The notes under the pieces were generated by a model that worked only from the letters and a program-made list of their open reading frames with translations, made no database searches and was not told the DNA's origin. From Hydrogenophaga intermedia (GTDB taxonomy: Bacteria; Pseudomonadota; Gammaproteobacteria; Burkholderiales; Burkholderiaceae_C), in contig NZ_CCAE010000044.1 of NCBI RefSeq assembly GCF_000723405.1, forward strand, positions 1-36,782: a stretch of 36,782 bases of DNA, given 5' to 3'. Below, piece after piece: positions 25,851 to 32,451 of this stretch. Within the stretch, counting starts at the first letter, position 1. Each line of letters starts with the position of its first letter. The position numbers were made by a program, and so were the translations under genes.

Positions 25851-26909
25851 TCAGGGCATGGCGGGTTGGTTGTCGGGGCGCACCTCGTAGACGCCGAGCT
25901 TGCGGTGCAGCGGCGACTCGTCGGCGACGAAGAGGAAGGCGGGTTCGCTGGCCGAGGCGTTCACCAGCCTGGTGGGCGTGTAGCCCGGGATGCAGCAGGT
26001 GTCGGCTTCTTTCAGGTCGAAATCGTGACCAGCAACGCTCACGCGCGCGCGGCCTTCGATGGCGTGGTACACGCAGGCCGGCGAGCGCGCGGGCAGTTGC
26101 AGGGTCTGGCCCGGGCGCAGCATGAGCGCATGAAAACCCAGCACGTTCTCGGCGTCCTCGCCGGTCTCGGGGTTGGTGTAGGTCAACTGCACGTGGTCCA
26201 CGTCGGGCCGGTCGGCGTCGATGGACTGCAGCGCGGCCTTGGCGTCGGCCCAGGCATAGCGCAGCATGGGGTAGCGTTTGCCGCTGCGGCCGAACACCGG
26301 CGTGGGCAGAAGGCCCGCGCGGCTGTACGCGCGGTCGCCGCGGCCGGGAAGGGTTTCCTGACGACCGCCATTGAGGTGGTAGCTCACCTCCAGGTAATAC
26401 ATGAGCGGCAGGTCCAGCACGTCGAGCCAGATCACGGGCTGGTCGCCATCGTGGCCGTGTTCGTGCCAGCGGCCGGTGGGCGTGAGGATCAGATCGCCGC
26501 GGCTCATGGGGCACTTCTCGCCGTCCACCGTGGTCCAGGCGCCTTCGCCTTCCACCACCATGCGCACCGCGTTGGGTGTGTGGCGGTGGCTGGGCGCCCA
26601 CTCGCCGGGCAGCAGCAACTGCATGCCCAGGTACAGCGCGGCGCTGGCCTGCATCTTCTCCAGCGTGTGGCCGGGGTTGGCCAGCACCAGCACGCGGCGC
26701 TCGGCCTTCTCGATCGGCGTGAGCTCGCCGGCCTTCAGCAGCAGCGGCTTGATGTCCGCGTAGGCCCAGTGCGTGGGCTTCGTCTGGCGCGTGGGAATCT
26801 GTGGTGGCAGCACGCCGCGCAGGCTGGGCCACAGCGGCACCAGGTTGCGCTCGCGCAGCGCGGCCACGTAGTCGGCGGGCAGGTCTTCCAGGCGGCCGAG
26901 GTCGTTCAT
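25851..26909 (-). CDS. gtdA: Gentisate 1,2-dioxygenase
   Basis: A 352-aa bicupin iron enzyme that opens the gentisate ring to maleylpyruvate, in breakdown of salicylate, 3-hydroxybenzoate or similar compounds. The N-terminal cupin holds the Fe(II)-binding HRH (residues 108-110, in WAPSHRHTPNAVRM) and a third histidine in TGRWHEHGHDG. The second cupin (about 240-345) is less conserved but complete (VYHAIEGRARVSVAGHDFDL). The length and the opening MNDLGRLEDLPADY resemble NagI-type enzymes. A strong AGGAGG sits 5 nt before the ATG. It is followed 14 nt later by the FAH-family hydrolase and diverges from a MarR regulator with shared promoter repeats, so induction by gentisate or its precursor is likely. 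Confidence 0.93.
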   Translation of the reverse strand: MNDLGRLEDLPADYVAALRERNLVPLWPSLRGVLPPQIPTRQTKPTHWAYADIKPLLLKAGELTPIEKAERRVLVLANPGHTLEKMQASAALYLGMQLLLPGEWAPSHRHTPNAVRMVVEGEGAWTTVDGEKCPMSRGDLILTPTGRWHEHGHDGDQPVIWLDVLDLPLMYYLEVSYHLNGGRQETLPGRGDRAYSRAGLLPTPVFGRSGKRYPMLRYAWADAKAALQSIDADRPDVDHVQLTYTNPETGEDAENVLGFHALMLRPGQTLQLPARSPACVYHAIEGRARVSVAGHDFDLKEADTCCIPGYTPTRLVNASASEPAFLFVADESPLHRKLGVYEVRPDNQPAMP

Positions 26910-26922
26910 GCTTGCCTCCTAA

Positions 26923-26966
26923 TTGATAAGCATACTGATCATAAGCATTCTCATCTTAAGTGTCCT
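26923..26966 (-). promoter_or_regulatory. Gentisate-operon promoter with ATAAGCAT repeats
   Basis: On the minus strand, AGGACA (26966-26961) and TATGAT (26942-26937) form a -35/-10 pair with an 18-bp spacer, giving a leader of about 20 nt that carries AGGAGG. Two direct copies of ATAAGCAT (26926-26933, 26941-26948), 15 bp apart, cover the -10 and start site. They are good candidates for MarR operator half-sites. The region is AT-rich against its neighbours. Confidence 0.5.
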
Positions 26967-27002
26967 GATAGCATGCTGTCCACTTCCTCCCGTCGCCCAT
27001 CC

Positions 27003-27479
27003 ATGAAACGTTCCGAGCCGTCCGGGGTCAGCATCGACGATCAGCCGGGTTATTACATCCGGCGCTTGCACCAGATCTCGGTGGGCATCTTCCTGCAAGA
27101 GTTGTCGGAACTGGGCGTGACGCCGGTGCAATACGCGGCGCTGCAGACCGTGGCCAACCAGCCGGGCATCGATCAGCGCACGCTGGCGCGCACCGTTGCG
27201 CTGGACGCTTCCACCACGGGGGGCGTGGTGGACCGCCTGGAGCAGCGCGGCGTGCTGGAACGCCGCGCGGCGCCCACCGACCGGCGCGTGCGCCAGTTGT
27301 GGCTCACGGCCGCGGGGGAACAACTGCTGGCCGACGCGGTGCCGGCCATGCTGCAGGCGCAGCAGCAGATCCTGGCTCCGCTGACCGAGCGTCAGCGCGC
27401 CGAGTTCATGCGCCTGATGCGCATCGTGGTGGACGAGAACAACGCGCTCAGCCGCGCGCCGAGCGAAGCGGTGAAGTGA
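27003..27479 (+). CDS. MarR-family transcriptional regulator
   Basis: A 158-aa winged-helix regulator (from ATG 27003; an in-frame ATG at 26973 would add ten residues, and neither has a clear binding site). The dimerisation helices are at the two ends (YYIRRLHQISVGIFLQEL and the C-terminal LTERQRAEFMRLMRIVVDE). The DNA-binding core is IDQRTLARTVALDASTTGGV (helix-turn-helix), then VDRLEQRGVLERRAAPTDRR, whose last residues form the wing with the conserved DRR. MarR proteins usually repress the neighbouring operon and release DNA on binding a phenolic ligand. It is divergent from gentisate dioxygenase, so a role as repressor induced by gentisate or salicylate is likely but inferred. Convergent with the hydrolase gene, sharing a terminator-like hairpin. 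Confidence 0.9.
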   Translation: MKRSEPSGVSIDDQPGYYIRRLHQISVGIFLQELSELGVTPVQYAALQTVANQPGIDQRTLARTVALDASTTGGVVDRLEQRGVLERRAAPTDRRVRQLWLTAAGEQLLADAVPAMLQAQQQILAPLTERQRAEFMRLMRIVVDENNALSRAPSEAVK

Positions 27480-27488
27480 GCCGAACGC

Positions 27489-27505
27489 GCGGGGCTCAGC
27501 CCCGC
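27489..27505. terminator. Bidirectional hairpin between the MarR and hydrolase genes
   Basis: GCGGGGCT (27489-27496) and AGCCCCGC (27498-27505) form a perfect stem. With a 3-nt loop the loop is TCA, which is the stop codon of the minus-strand hydrolase read in reverse. No T tract on either side. It probably protects or ends both convergent messages. Confidence 0.5.
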
Positions 27506-28383
27506 ACGTGTTCCACCACCGCCTGCACCACGTCGTCGTCGCGCAGCAGGCGCGTGTGGCCCAGGCCGCTGGTCTCCAGCAGGCGCGCGCCGGCAATCGC
27601 GTCGCGAAATGCCTCGGCGTCGGCGAAGCGGTTGATGCGGTCCTCGCGGTCGTGAACGATCAGCGTGGGCTGCGCCACGCGCGGCCCCACCGCGGCGGGC
27701 TCGAACTGGCGCATCAGGATGCCCTCGCGCGCCTCCACCCGCTGCTGCAGCCGCGCGCGCGTCTCTTCGCTCAGGCCGAAGACCATGGCGAACAGCCGCG
27801 TGTAGGCGTAGGGCGAGGCCGGCGGCGCCAGCAGCGCCAGACGCGGCACGGCCAGGCCGCGCGCGGCCGCGTAGGCCAGCGCGTTGGCCGCCAGCGAATG
27901 CGCTACCACCGCCCGCACCTCGTGGCCCTGCTGCTGCAGGCGCGCGGTGAGGTACTCGATGGCGCGCGCGAACTGCGGCAGGTTGCTGGTGCTGCCCTCG
28001 CTGCGGCCGTGCGCCGGCAGGTCCACCAGCACGGGGCGCAGGCCCTGTGCGATGAGGGCCTTCGCCAGTGGCAGCATCTGCTGGGCGTAGCCGCCCCAAC
28101 CGTGCAGCAACAGCACCACCGGCCCGTGTGGGCCGGGCGGCGACTGGTAAAGCGTGAGGCTGGCGTCCTCGAAGGGCAGACGGGTGAGGTTCCAGCGGGC
28201 CAGGTCCGGCTGGCGCCGGTGCAGCCACTTGGACGGCAGCGGCGTGCCGAACACGCGGTACGCGCCGCGCACGGCCAGGGCCGGCCACACGCGCTCGGAC
28301 AGCCCGAGCGCCCAGCGCAGCCAGCGCGTGCCGGGGTTGGCCTGGTAATAGGCCGAAGCGGTTTGCAACGAGGTGCTGTTCAT
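27496..28383 (-). CDS. Alpha/beta hydrolase
   Basis: A 295-aa alpha/beta hydrolase, probably a cytoplasmic esterase or lipase-like enzyme. The oxyanion motif is HGWGG (94-98). The nucleophile elbow is AHSLAAN with S163, so the normal GxSxG is AxSxA, an odd variant. D248 (HDREDR) and H276 (GLGHTR) complete the triad. The first 75 residues form a helical N-terminal extension (YQANPGTRWLRWALGLSERV). An AGGAG binding site precedes the ATG at 28383. A GCAC-GACT-GTGC palindrome lies 19 nt upstream, the same as before the adjacent tetR gene, so the hydrolase is very likely its target. The substrate is unknown. Confidence 0.88.
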   Translation of the reverse strand: MNSTSLQTASAYYQANPGTRWLRWALGLSERVWPALAVRGAYRVFGTPLPSKWLHRRQPDLARWNLTRLPFEDASLTLYQSPPGPHGPVVLLLHGWGGYAQQMLPLAKALIAQGLRPVLVDLPAHGRSEGSTSNLPQFARAIEYLTARLQQQGHEVRAVVAHSLAANALAYAAARGLAVPRLALLAPPASPYAYTRLFAMVFGLSEETRARLQQRVEAREGILMRQFEPAAVGPRVAQPTLIVHDREDRINRFADAEAFRDAIAGARLLETSGLGHTRLLRDDDVVQAVVEHVRG

Positions 28384-28401
28384 CGCGGATCTCCTGAAAT
28401 C

Positions 28402-28418
28402 GCACGACTGTGCGAAAT
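28402..28418. promoter_or_regulatory. TetR operator before the hydrolase gene
   Basis: GCACGACTGTGCGAAAT, core palindrome CGCAC-GACT-GTGCG (28401-28414), 19 to 35 nt upstream of the hydrolase ATG. The same 17-nt sequence, differing at one base in the centre, occurs before the tetR gene (29073-29089). Confidence 0.7.
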
Positions 28419-28428
28419 ATGGTCACAC

Positions 28429-28455
28429 AAAAAGGAACGGCGGTGGCGCTGTTCC
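28429..28455 (-). terminator. Intrinsic terminator of the tetR gene
   Basis: Read on the minus strand, GGAAC-A-GCG, loop CCAC, CGC-C-GTTCC, then TTTTT. It starts at the base after the TetR stop codon. This is the only textbook stem plus T tract in the window. It separates tetR transcription from the hydrolase gene downstream, which therefore needs its own promoter. Confidence 0.75.
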
Positions 28456-29058
28456 TCAGCTTTCGTAGGTCTTGAGCAGGCGCGCCCAGGTGGCCTGGGC
28501 ACGTTCGGTGGCGCGGGGGTCGCGCAGGAAGCGCACGTCGTGGACCAGCCCGATCGCCAGGCTGCAGATCTCGCCGACCAGTTGCTCGGGGTCGGTGTCG
28601 GCCTTGAGATGGCCCGCCTCGACGGCCTGCAGCACGGTGCGGCGCAGGGCGGCACGCCAGCGCGTCACCTCGCCGAGCAGCAGGTCGCGCAGTTCACCTT
28701 CGCGGTCGTCGAGTTCGAAGGCGCCCGAGGTGTAGAGGCAGCCGGTGTGCGCCTCCACGTCGCGCAGGCGGATCAGCCAGCGCCGCACGATCTCGCTCAG
28801 CCGCGGCAGGCCCTTGGGCGCCTGCATGGCCGGCACGAACACGTCGGCCAGGAAGCGGCGGCCGAACTCTTCGATGACCGCCTTCTGCAGGGCCTCGCGC
28901 GAACCCACGCGCGAGAACACGCCGCTCTTGGACAGGCCGATGCGGTCGGCCACCGCCTGCAGGCTGATGGCCTCCAGCCCCTCAGCCGAGGCGAGGTCGA
29001 GCGCGGCGCCGATGATGGCGGCGCGCGTCATTTCGCTTTTCTGGGTCCGGGCGTCCAT
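28456..29058 (-). CDS. TetR/AcrR-family transcriptional regulator
   Basis: A 200-aa repressor-type protein. The helix-turn-helix occupies about residues 10-55 (AAIIGAALDLASAEGLEAI, then LQAVADRIGLSKSGVFSRVG), followed by EALQKAVIEEF, the usual TetR continuation. The C-terminal ligand and dimer domain (about 75-195) has a single Cys-containing HTGCLYTSGAFELDD segment, common in a TetR subgroup. I start at ATG 29058: a -10-like TAAATT ends 8 nt upstream and an operator sits between it and a -35 (TTGGCA), leaving no room for a longer leader. The gene has a strong terminator at its stop. It likely represses itself and the downstream hydrolase through the shared GCACGA-TGTGC sites. The inducer is unknown. 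Confidence 0.9.
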   Translation of the reverse strand: MDARTQKSEMTRAAIIGAALDLASAEGLEAISLQAVADRIGLSKSGVFSRVGSREALQKAVIEEFGRRFLADVFVPAMQAPKGLPRLSEIVRRWLIRLRDVEAHTGCLYTSGAFELDDREGELRDLLLGEVTRWRAALRRTVLQAVEAGHLKADTDPEQLVGEICSLAIGLVHDVRFLRDPRATERAQATWARLLKTYES

Positions 29059-29066
29059 GGCGGCGC

Positions 29067-29094
29067 AATTTAGCACGAATGTGCGAAATGCCAA
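29067..29094 (-). promoter_or_regulatory. tetR promoter with operator in the spacer
   Basis: On the minus strand, TTGGCA (29094-29089) and TAAATT (29072-29067) are 16 bp apart. The GCAC-ATTC-GTGC palindrome fills the spacer exactly, within a larger near-perfect dyad (ATTT-A-GCAC at 29068-29076; GTGC-G-AAAT at 29081-29089). Binding there would block RNA polymerase, the classic arrangement for autorepression. Confidence 0.7.
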
Positions 29095-29119
29095 ATCCCT
29101 TTGCCGTCCGGCTCAATTC

Positions 29120-29148
29120 TTGGCCGATGAATGGCCGCTGGCTATGAT
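29120..29148 (+). promoter_or_regulatory. Promoter of the FMN-split-barrel gene pair
   Basis: TTGGCC (29120-29125) and TATGAT (29143-29148) are spaced by 17 bp, a good sigma-70 pair. The predicted start near 29155 means the ATG at 29144 cannot be used and supports ATG 29174 with a leader of about 19 nt. Confidence 0.55.
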
Positions 29149-29173
29149 CCGCGCGATCCGCGCCGCAGGCCCC

Positions 29174-29665
29174 ATGGACACACCCCTTCCGCCGCTCAAG
29201 CCCGAGTTCCTGGCCATGCTGGTCAAGGGGGTGTCGCTCATGCTGAGCAGCTGCGACCACGCACTCAACCCCAGCGTAATGCGCGCCGTCGGCAGCCGCA
29301 TCGACGATGGCGGGCGCCGCATCACCGCCTACCTCGGGCGCTCACAGTCGCGCCAGTTGCTGGCCGACATCGCCGCCACTGGCCGGCTCGCCGCCGTCTT
29401 CAGCCAGCCCAGCACCCACCTCACGCTGCAGCTCAAGAGCCGGCGCGTGAGCATTCGCGAGGCGCGCGCCGACGACCAGCCTTTCATGGACCGCTACCGG
29501 CGCTCCATGGAGCAGGAGATTTCCACCGTCGGCTTCGCACCCGTCTACGCGCAGGCCCTGCTGGCGCATGACCCGGGTGAGCTCGTGGCGGTGGAATTCG
29601 AGCCCGACGAGGCCTACGACCAGACCCCCGGCCAACGAGCGGGCAGCCCGCTGCAGGCCCAGTGA
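29174..29665 (+). CDS. Pyridoxamine 5'-phosphate oxidase-like (FMN split-barrel) protein
   Basis: A 163-aa protein that looks like a small FMN-binding split-barrel protein. Visible strands include ALNPSVMRAVGSRI, RRITAYLGRSQSRQLLADI, GRLAAVFSQPST and LTLQLKSRRVSIREA, the usual order of barrel strands, with a C-terminal acidic strand (LVAVEFEPDEAYDQTPG). It lacks the full catalytic set of pyridoxamine phosphate oxidase, so it may be a flavin or heme-binding relative. The start ATG 29174 is chosen over 29144 because a promoter -10 overlaps the latter. The next gene, which begins with another domain of the same kind, starts 7 nt after this stop, so both are translated from one message. Function not known. 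Confidence 0.75.
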   Translation: MDTPLPPLKPEFLAMLVKGVSLMLSSCDHALNPSVMRAVGSRIDDGGRRITAYLGRSQSRQLLADIAATGRLAAVFSQPSTHLTLQLKSRRVSIREARADDQPFMDRYRRSMEQEISTVGFAPVYAQALLAHDPGELVAVEFEPDEAYDQTPGQRAGSPLQAQ

Positions 29666-29672
29666 GCGTCCG

Positions 29673-31043
29673 ATGAATGCGCCCGAGGCCTTCACCATCG
29701 CGCAGCGCGCCACCATGGCCGAGTTGCGGCCCTGCCTGGAAGGCGTCATTCCGGCCGTGATGGCCACCGTGGCCGCCGACGGCACACCCAACGTGGCCTA
29801 CCTCTCGCAGGTGCACCACGTGGACGAGCACCACGTCGCGCTGTCGTTCCAGTTCTTCAACCGCACCCGGCAGAACCTGCTGGCGCATCCGCGCTCCACG
29901 GTGCTGGTGACCAACCCGGTGGACCTGCACTTCTACCGCTTGCACCTGAAGTACCTGCGCACCGAAACCGACGGGCCGGTGTTCGAGCGCATGAAGGCGC
30001 AGCTCGCGGGAATCGCTTCGCACGAACGGCTGGAGGCGGTGTTTCTGCTGCGCGGTGCCGACATTCATCAGGTGCTGGCCATCGAACGCGTGGCGCCCGC
30101 CAGCGCGCCGCCGCTGCCCGCGCCGCAGGTGCGTCCCGAGCCGCTGGCGGTGCTGCGGCGCGCCAGCCAGCGGCTGGCCCGTTCGCGCACGCTGGACGCG
30201 CTGCTCGAGGCCGCGCTGGACGGTCTGCAGCATGACCTGGACATGCCGCAGGCCATGGTGCTGATTGCCGATGGCGCGGCGGGGCGCCTCTACACCGTGG
30301 CCAGCCGCGGCTACGCCACGTCGGGCGTGGGCTCGGAAATCGCGCTCGGCCATGGCGTCATCGGCGTGGCCGCGCGCGAAGGGACCACCGTGCGCATCAA
30401 CCACATGACCAGCGCCACGCTCTACAACCAGGCCCTGGCCGACAGCCTGGGCCCGCGCGACGCCGGTGCCGAGATCCCATACCCCGGCCTGAGGCGGCCC
30501 GGCAGCCAACTGGCCACCCCCCTGGTGTCGGCCGGACGCGTGCTGGGCGTGCTGTTCGTGGAAAGCGAACAGGAGATGCGCCTGACCCACGAAGACGAGG
30601 ACCTGCTCGTCACCCTGGCGGGGCAGCTCGCGGCGGGCATCGACCTGATGCACGAGTCCGAAGAGCCTTGCGGCGAGGACGGGACCGCAGCCGACGCCGA
30701 CGCGGCGGGCGCGGCGGCCGCGCCGCTGCTGCGCGTGCGCCGCTACCGGCGCGACGACAGCATCTTCGTGAACAACGCCTACCTTATCAAGGGCGTGGCC
30801 GGCGCCATCCTGTGGAAGCTGCTCAACGACCACCGCGCCGGCCGCAGCGAGTTCACCAACCGCGAGCTGAGGCTCGACAACAGCCTGGGCCTGCCCGACG
30901 TGAGCGACAACCTGGAGGCGCGCCTGCTGCTGCTGCACCGCCGCCTGGGCGAGCAGTGCCCGGCGCTGCGCCTGCAGAAGACCGGGCGTGGCTGCTTCCG
31001 CTTCGACGCGCTGGCGCCGGTGGAGCTGGCCGAAAGCCCCTGA
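29673..31043 (+). CDS. Three-module protein: FMN split-barrel, GAF, winged-helix-like tail
   Basis: A 456-aa protein with three modules. Residues about 1-135 are a pyridoxamine-phosphate-oxidase-like split barrel (CLEGVIPAVMATVAADGTPN, then HVALSFQFFNRTRQNLLAHP). Residues about 165-330 are a GAF domain (LALL-type core: YTVASRGYATSGVGSEIAL, GHGVIGVAAREGTTVRI, LATPLVSAGRVLGVLFVES). Residues about 350-450 begin RRYRRDDSIFVNNAYLIKGV and continue AILWKLLNDH, EFTNRELRLD and LRLQKTGRGCFRF, which resembles an OmpR-like winged helix but has no obvious receiver. It may sense a flavin, heme or small gas and control transcription, but this is inference. It follows the small split-barrel gene by 7 nt and is convergent with a hemerythrin gene. 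I recognise the domains, not a named family. Confidence 0.8.
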   Translation: MNAPEAFTIAQRATMAELRPCLEGVIPAVMATVAADGTPNVAYLSQVHHVDEHHVALSFQFFNRTRQNLLAHPRSTVLVTNPVDLHFYRLHLKYLRTETDGPVFERMKAQLAGIASHERLEAVFLLRGADIHQVLAIERVAPASAPPLPAPQVRPEPLAVLRRASQRLARSRTLDALLEAALDGLQHDLDMPQAMVLIADGAAGRLYTVASRGYATSGVGSEIALGHGVIGVAAREGTTVRINHMTSATLYNQALADSLGPRDAGAEIPYPGLRRPGSQLATPLVSAGRVLGVLFVESEQEMRLTHEDEDLLVTLAGQLAAGIDLMHESEEPCGEDGTAADADAAGAAAAPLLRVRRYRRDDSIFVNNAYLIKGVAGAILWKLLNDHRAGRSEFTNRELRLDNSLGLPDVSDNLEARLLLLHRRLGEQCPALRLQKTGRGCFRFDALAPVELAESP

Positions 31044-31047
31044 GTGC

Positions 31048-31072
31048 CCGGCCGCCAGCGGCTGTCGGCCGG
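31048..31072. terminator. Hairpin between the convergent GAF and hemerythrin genes
   Basis: CCGGCCG (31048-31054) and CGGCCGG (31066-31072) are exact arms, with an inner CAG/CTG extension across one mismatch. It fills most of the 34-bp gap between the two stops. There is no T tract, so its terminator role is provisional. Confidence 0.45.
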
Positions 31073-31077
31073 CGGTG

Positions 31078-31821
31078 TCAGGCGCTGACCAGGCCGGGCA
31101 CCGGCGGGAGGTTCATGCCACGCGCCAGCTTCGCCCAGTCGCGCGCGTTCAGATAGGCGCGCGCCAGGTCCAGGATCGCCGCCACCGCCGGGGCGGGGGC
31201 CTTGGCCTGCAGGTCGTTCACGAGCAGGCAGCGCTCCTCGGCGTTCATCGCGGGCAGCATCCAGCGCACCGTGGTCATCATTTCCTCGGGCGGGATACTG
31301 GCGACGAGTTCGTCGTGAATGGCCAGCAGCTCGAAGTCGTTGTAGGTGGTCCAGAGGGCGGCGTTGTGGCGCGTCTCTTCCGCGTGCATGTGCTGCAGGT
31401 TGTCGGCCACGAACAGGGCCAGCGCCAGATAGAGCGCGTGCAGGGCGCCGGCGCGCTCGCCGGCCGGCACGCTGGCCAGCCCGCGCGCCGCATCGGCCAG
31501 GTGGGCGGTGTGGCGCAGGTGGTCCTCGTGGTCCTCGGCCACCGCGTCGCACACGCCCGGGCAACGGGCGCGCAGCGCGGGGTGGATGAAGCGGTTCTCG
31601 TGCTCGACGTGGCGCTCGGCCATCTCCATCAGCTCGACCACGCGGTCGCAGGCGTCGTGCACCTCGGCCTCGTCGGCGGGGTCGGCGCGGCCGACGGCGG
31701 CCAGGGTGTCGGTCATCACGGCGCGCAGCGCCTTGTGGATGCCGGCGTACATGTTGAAGCGGCCATCGCCGGTGCGGGCGGCGGCGGCGATGGCGGTGAA
31801 CTCGATCGGGTGCGATTGCAT
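31078..31821 (-). CDS. Hemerythrin-like HHE-domain protein
   Basis: A 247-aa cytoplasmic protein with a hemerythrin-type four-helix bundle that could bind a di-iron centre for oxygen, NO or iron handling. Candidate ligands are H29 in AGIHKALRAVM, H71, H74, E75 and H80 in RHVEHENRFIHPAL, and D97/H98 in AEDHEDHLRH, then HMHAEETRHNAALW further on. I start at ATG 31821: an AAGGA lies upstream, and longer in-frame starts lead into a low-complexity alanine stretch. The promoter region carries four 11-bp-phased half-sites (31930-31968), so a response regulator probably controls it. It converges with the GAF protein gene, and the pair may share a redox or gas theme, but that is inference. Confidence 0.88.
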   Translation of the reverse strand: MQSHPIEFTAIAAAARTGDGRFNMYAGIHKALRAVMTDTLAAVGRADPADEAEVHDACDRVVELMEMAERHVEHENRFIHPALRARCPGVCDAVAEDHEDHLRHTAHLADAARGLASVPAGERAGALHALYLALALFVADNLQHMHAEETRHNAALWTTYNDFELLAIHDELVASIPPEEMMTTVRWMLPAMNAEERCLLVNDLQAKAPAPAVAAILDLARAYLNARDWAKLARGMNLPPVPGLVSA

Positions 31822-31929
31822 GGTGGGTCCTTGGGCGCCGGTAACGCCCGGCGACTGGGCGGTGGCGGCGGCGCCCCATGCGCCGCTCATCCATGCCGGG
31901 AAGTCTCGCGAAGGCCCCGTCTTCGCGCC

Positions 31930-31968
31930 GCTAAATGACGCTTAAGTGCTTCCTAAAAGGACCTTAAG
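31930..31968 (-). promoter_or_regulatory. Four 11-bp-phased half-sites before the hemerythrin gene
   Basis: On the plus strand GCTAAA, CTTAAG, CCTAAA and CTTAAG begin at 31930, 31941, 31952 and 31963, an exact 11-bp period. CTTAAG is palindromic, so the array works in both directions. The array lies 109 to 147 nt upstream of the hemerythrin ATG. It is the longest of the boxes in this window. Confidence 0.65.
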
Positions 31969-31994
31969 CCTCCCCCAGGCGGAGGAGAAAGGCC

Positions 31995-32405
31995 TCAATC
32001 CGGTCCGCGGAGGCGGCCTCGCGCCTGCTTCACTTGCGATCGCTGGGCCTTGCCCTCCAGCCGCCGCTCGCGCGAGGCGCGCGTGGGCTGGGTGGCGCGG
32101 CGTTCCTTGGGCGGCACGGCCACCGCGTCCACCATGGCTTGCAGGCGGGCCAGCGCCTCGGCCTTGTTCTGCTCCAGGCTTCGGCTGCCCTGGGCCTTGA
32201 TGACGATCACGCCCTCTTGCGTCAGGCGCGTGTCGCTGAGCGCCAGCAGCCGCGCCTTCACCGCCTCGGGCAGAGAGGAACCGCGCACCGCGAAGCGCAA
32301 GTGCACCGCGTTGCTCACCTTGTTCACGTTCTGCCCGCCCGCGCCCTGGGCGCGGATGGCGGTGAAGTCCACCTCGGCGGGGTCGATTGTCGGGCGCTCG
32401 GGCAT
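31995..32405 (-). CDS. arfB: Alternative ribosome-rescue factor ArfB (YaeJ)
   Basis: A 136-aa release-factor-like peptidyl-tRNA hydrolase that frees stalled ribosomes lacking a stop codon. The catalytic GGQ loop is at residues 23-25 in RAQGAGGQNVNKVSNAVHLR, as in release factors. The codon-recognition domains are absent, which is right for ArfB. The basic C-terminal tail (about 100-136, with ERRATQPTRASRERRLEGKA and KQARGRLRG) is the part that enters the empty mRNA channel. The start has no ribosome binding site but a -10-like TAGACT lies 6 nt upstream on the minus strand, so the message may be leaderless. It lies 46 bp downstream of the cytochrome b561 gene, on the same strand. Confidence 0.92.
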   Translation of the reverse strand: MPERPTIDPAEVDFTAIRAQGAGGQNVNKVSNAVHLRFAVRGSSLPEAVKARLLALSDTRLTQEGVIVIKAQGSRSLEQNKAEALARLQAMVDAVAVPPKERRATQPTRASRERRLEGKAQRSQVKQARGRLRGPD

Positions 32406-32451
32406 GGCGGCAGTCTAGGGCCTGCACGCCCGAGCGGGCCCGGCGCACGGC

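Noticed and set aside
25837..26832. N-terminal extension of the FAH-family hydrolase
   Set aside because: It overlaps the gentisate dioxygenase gene in another frame on the same strand and is compositionally biased; the 233-aa form has the normal family start and length.
26955..26960. CTTAAG in the MarR-gentisate region as another regulator box
   Set aside because: No convincing partner half-site at an 11-bp distance on either side.
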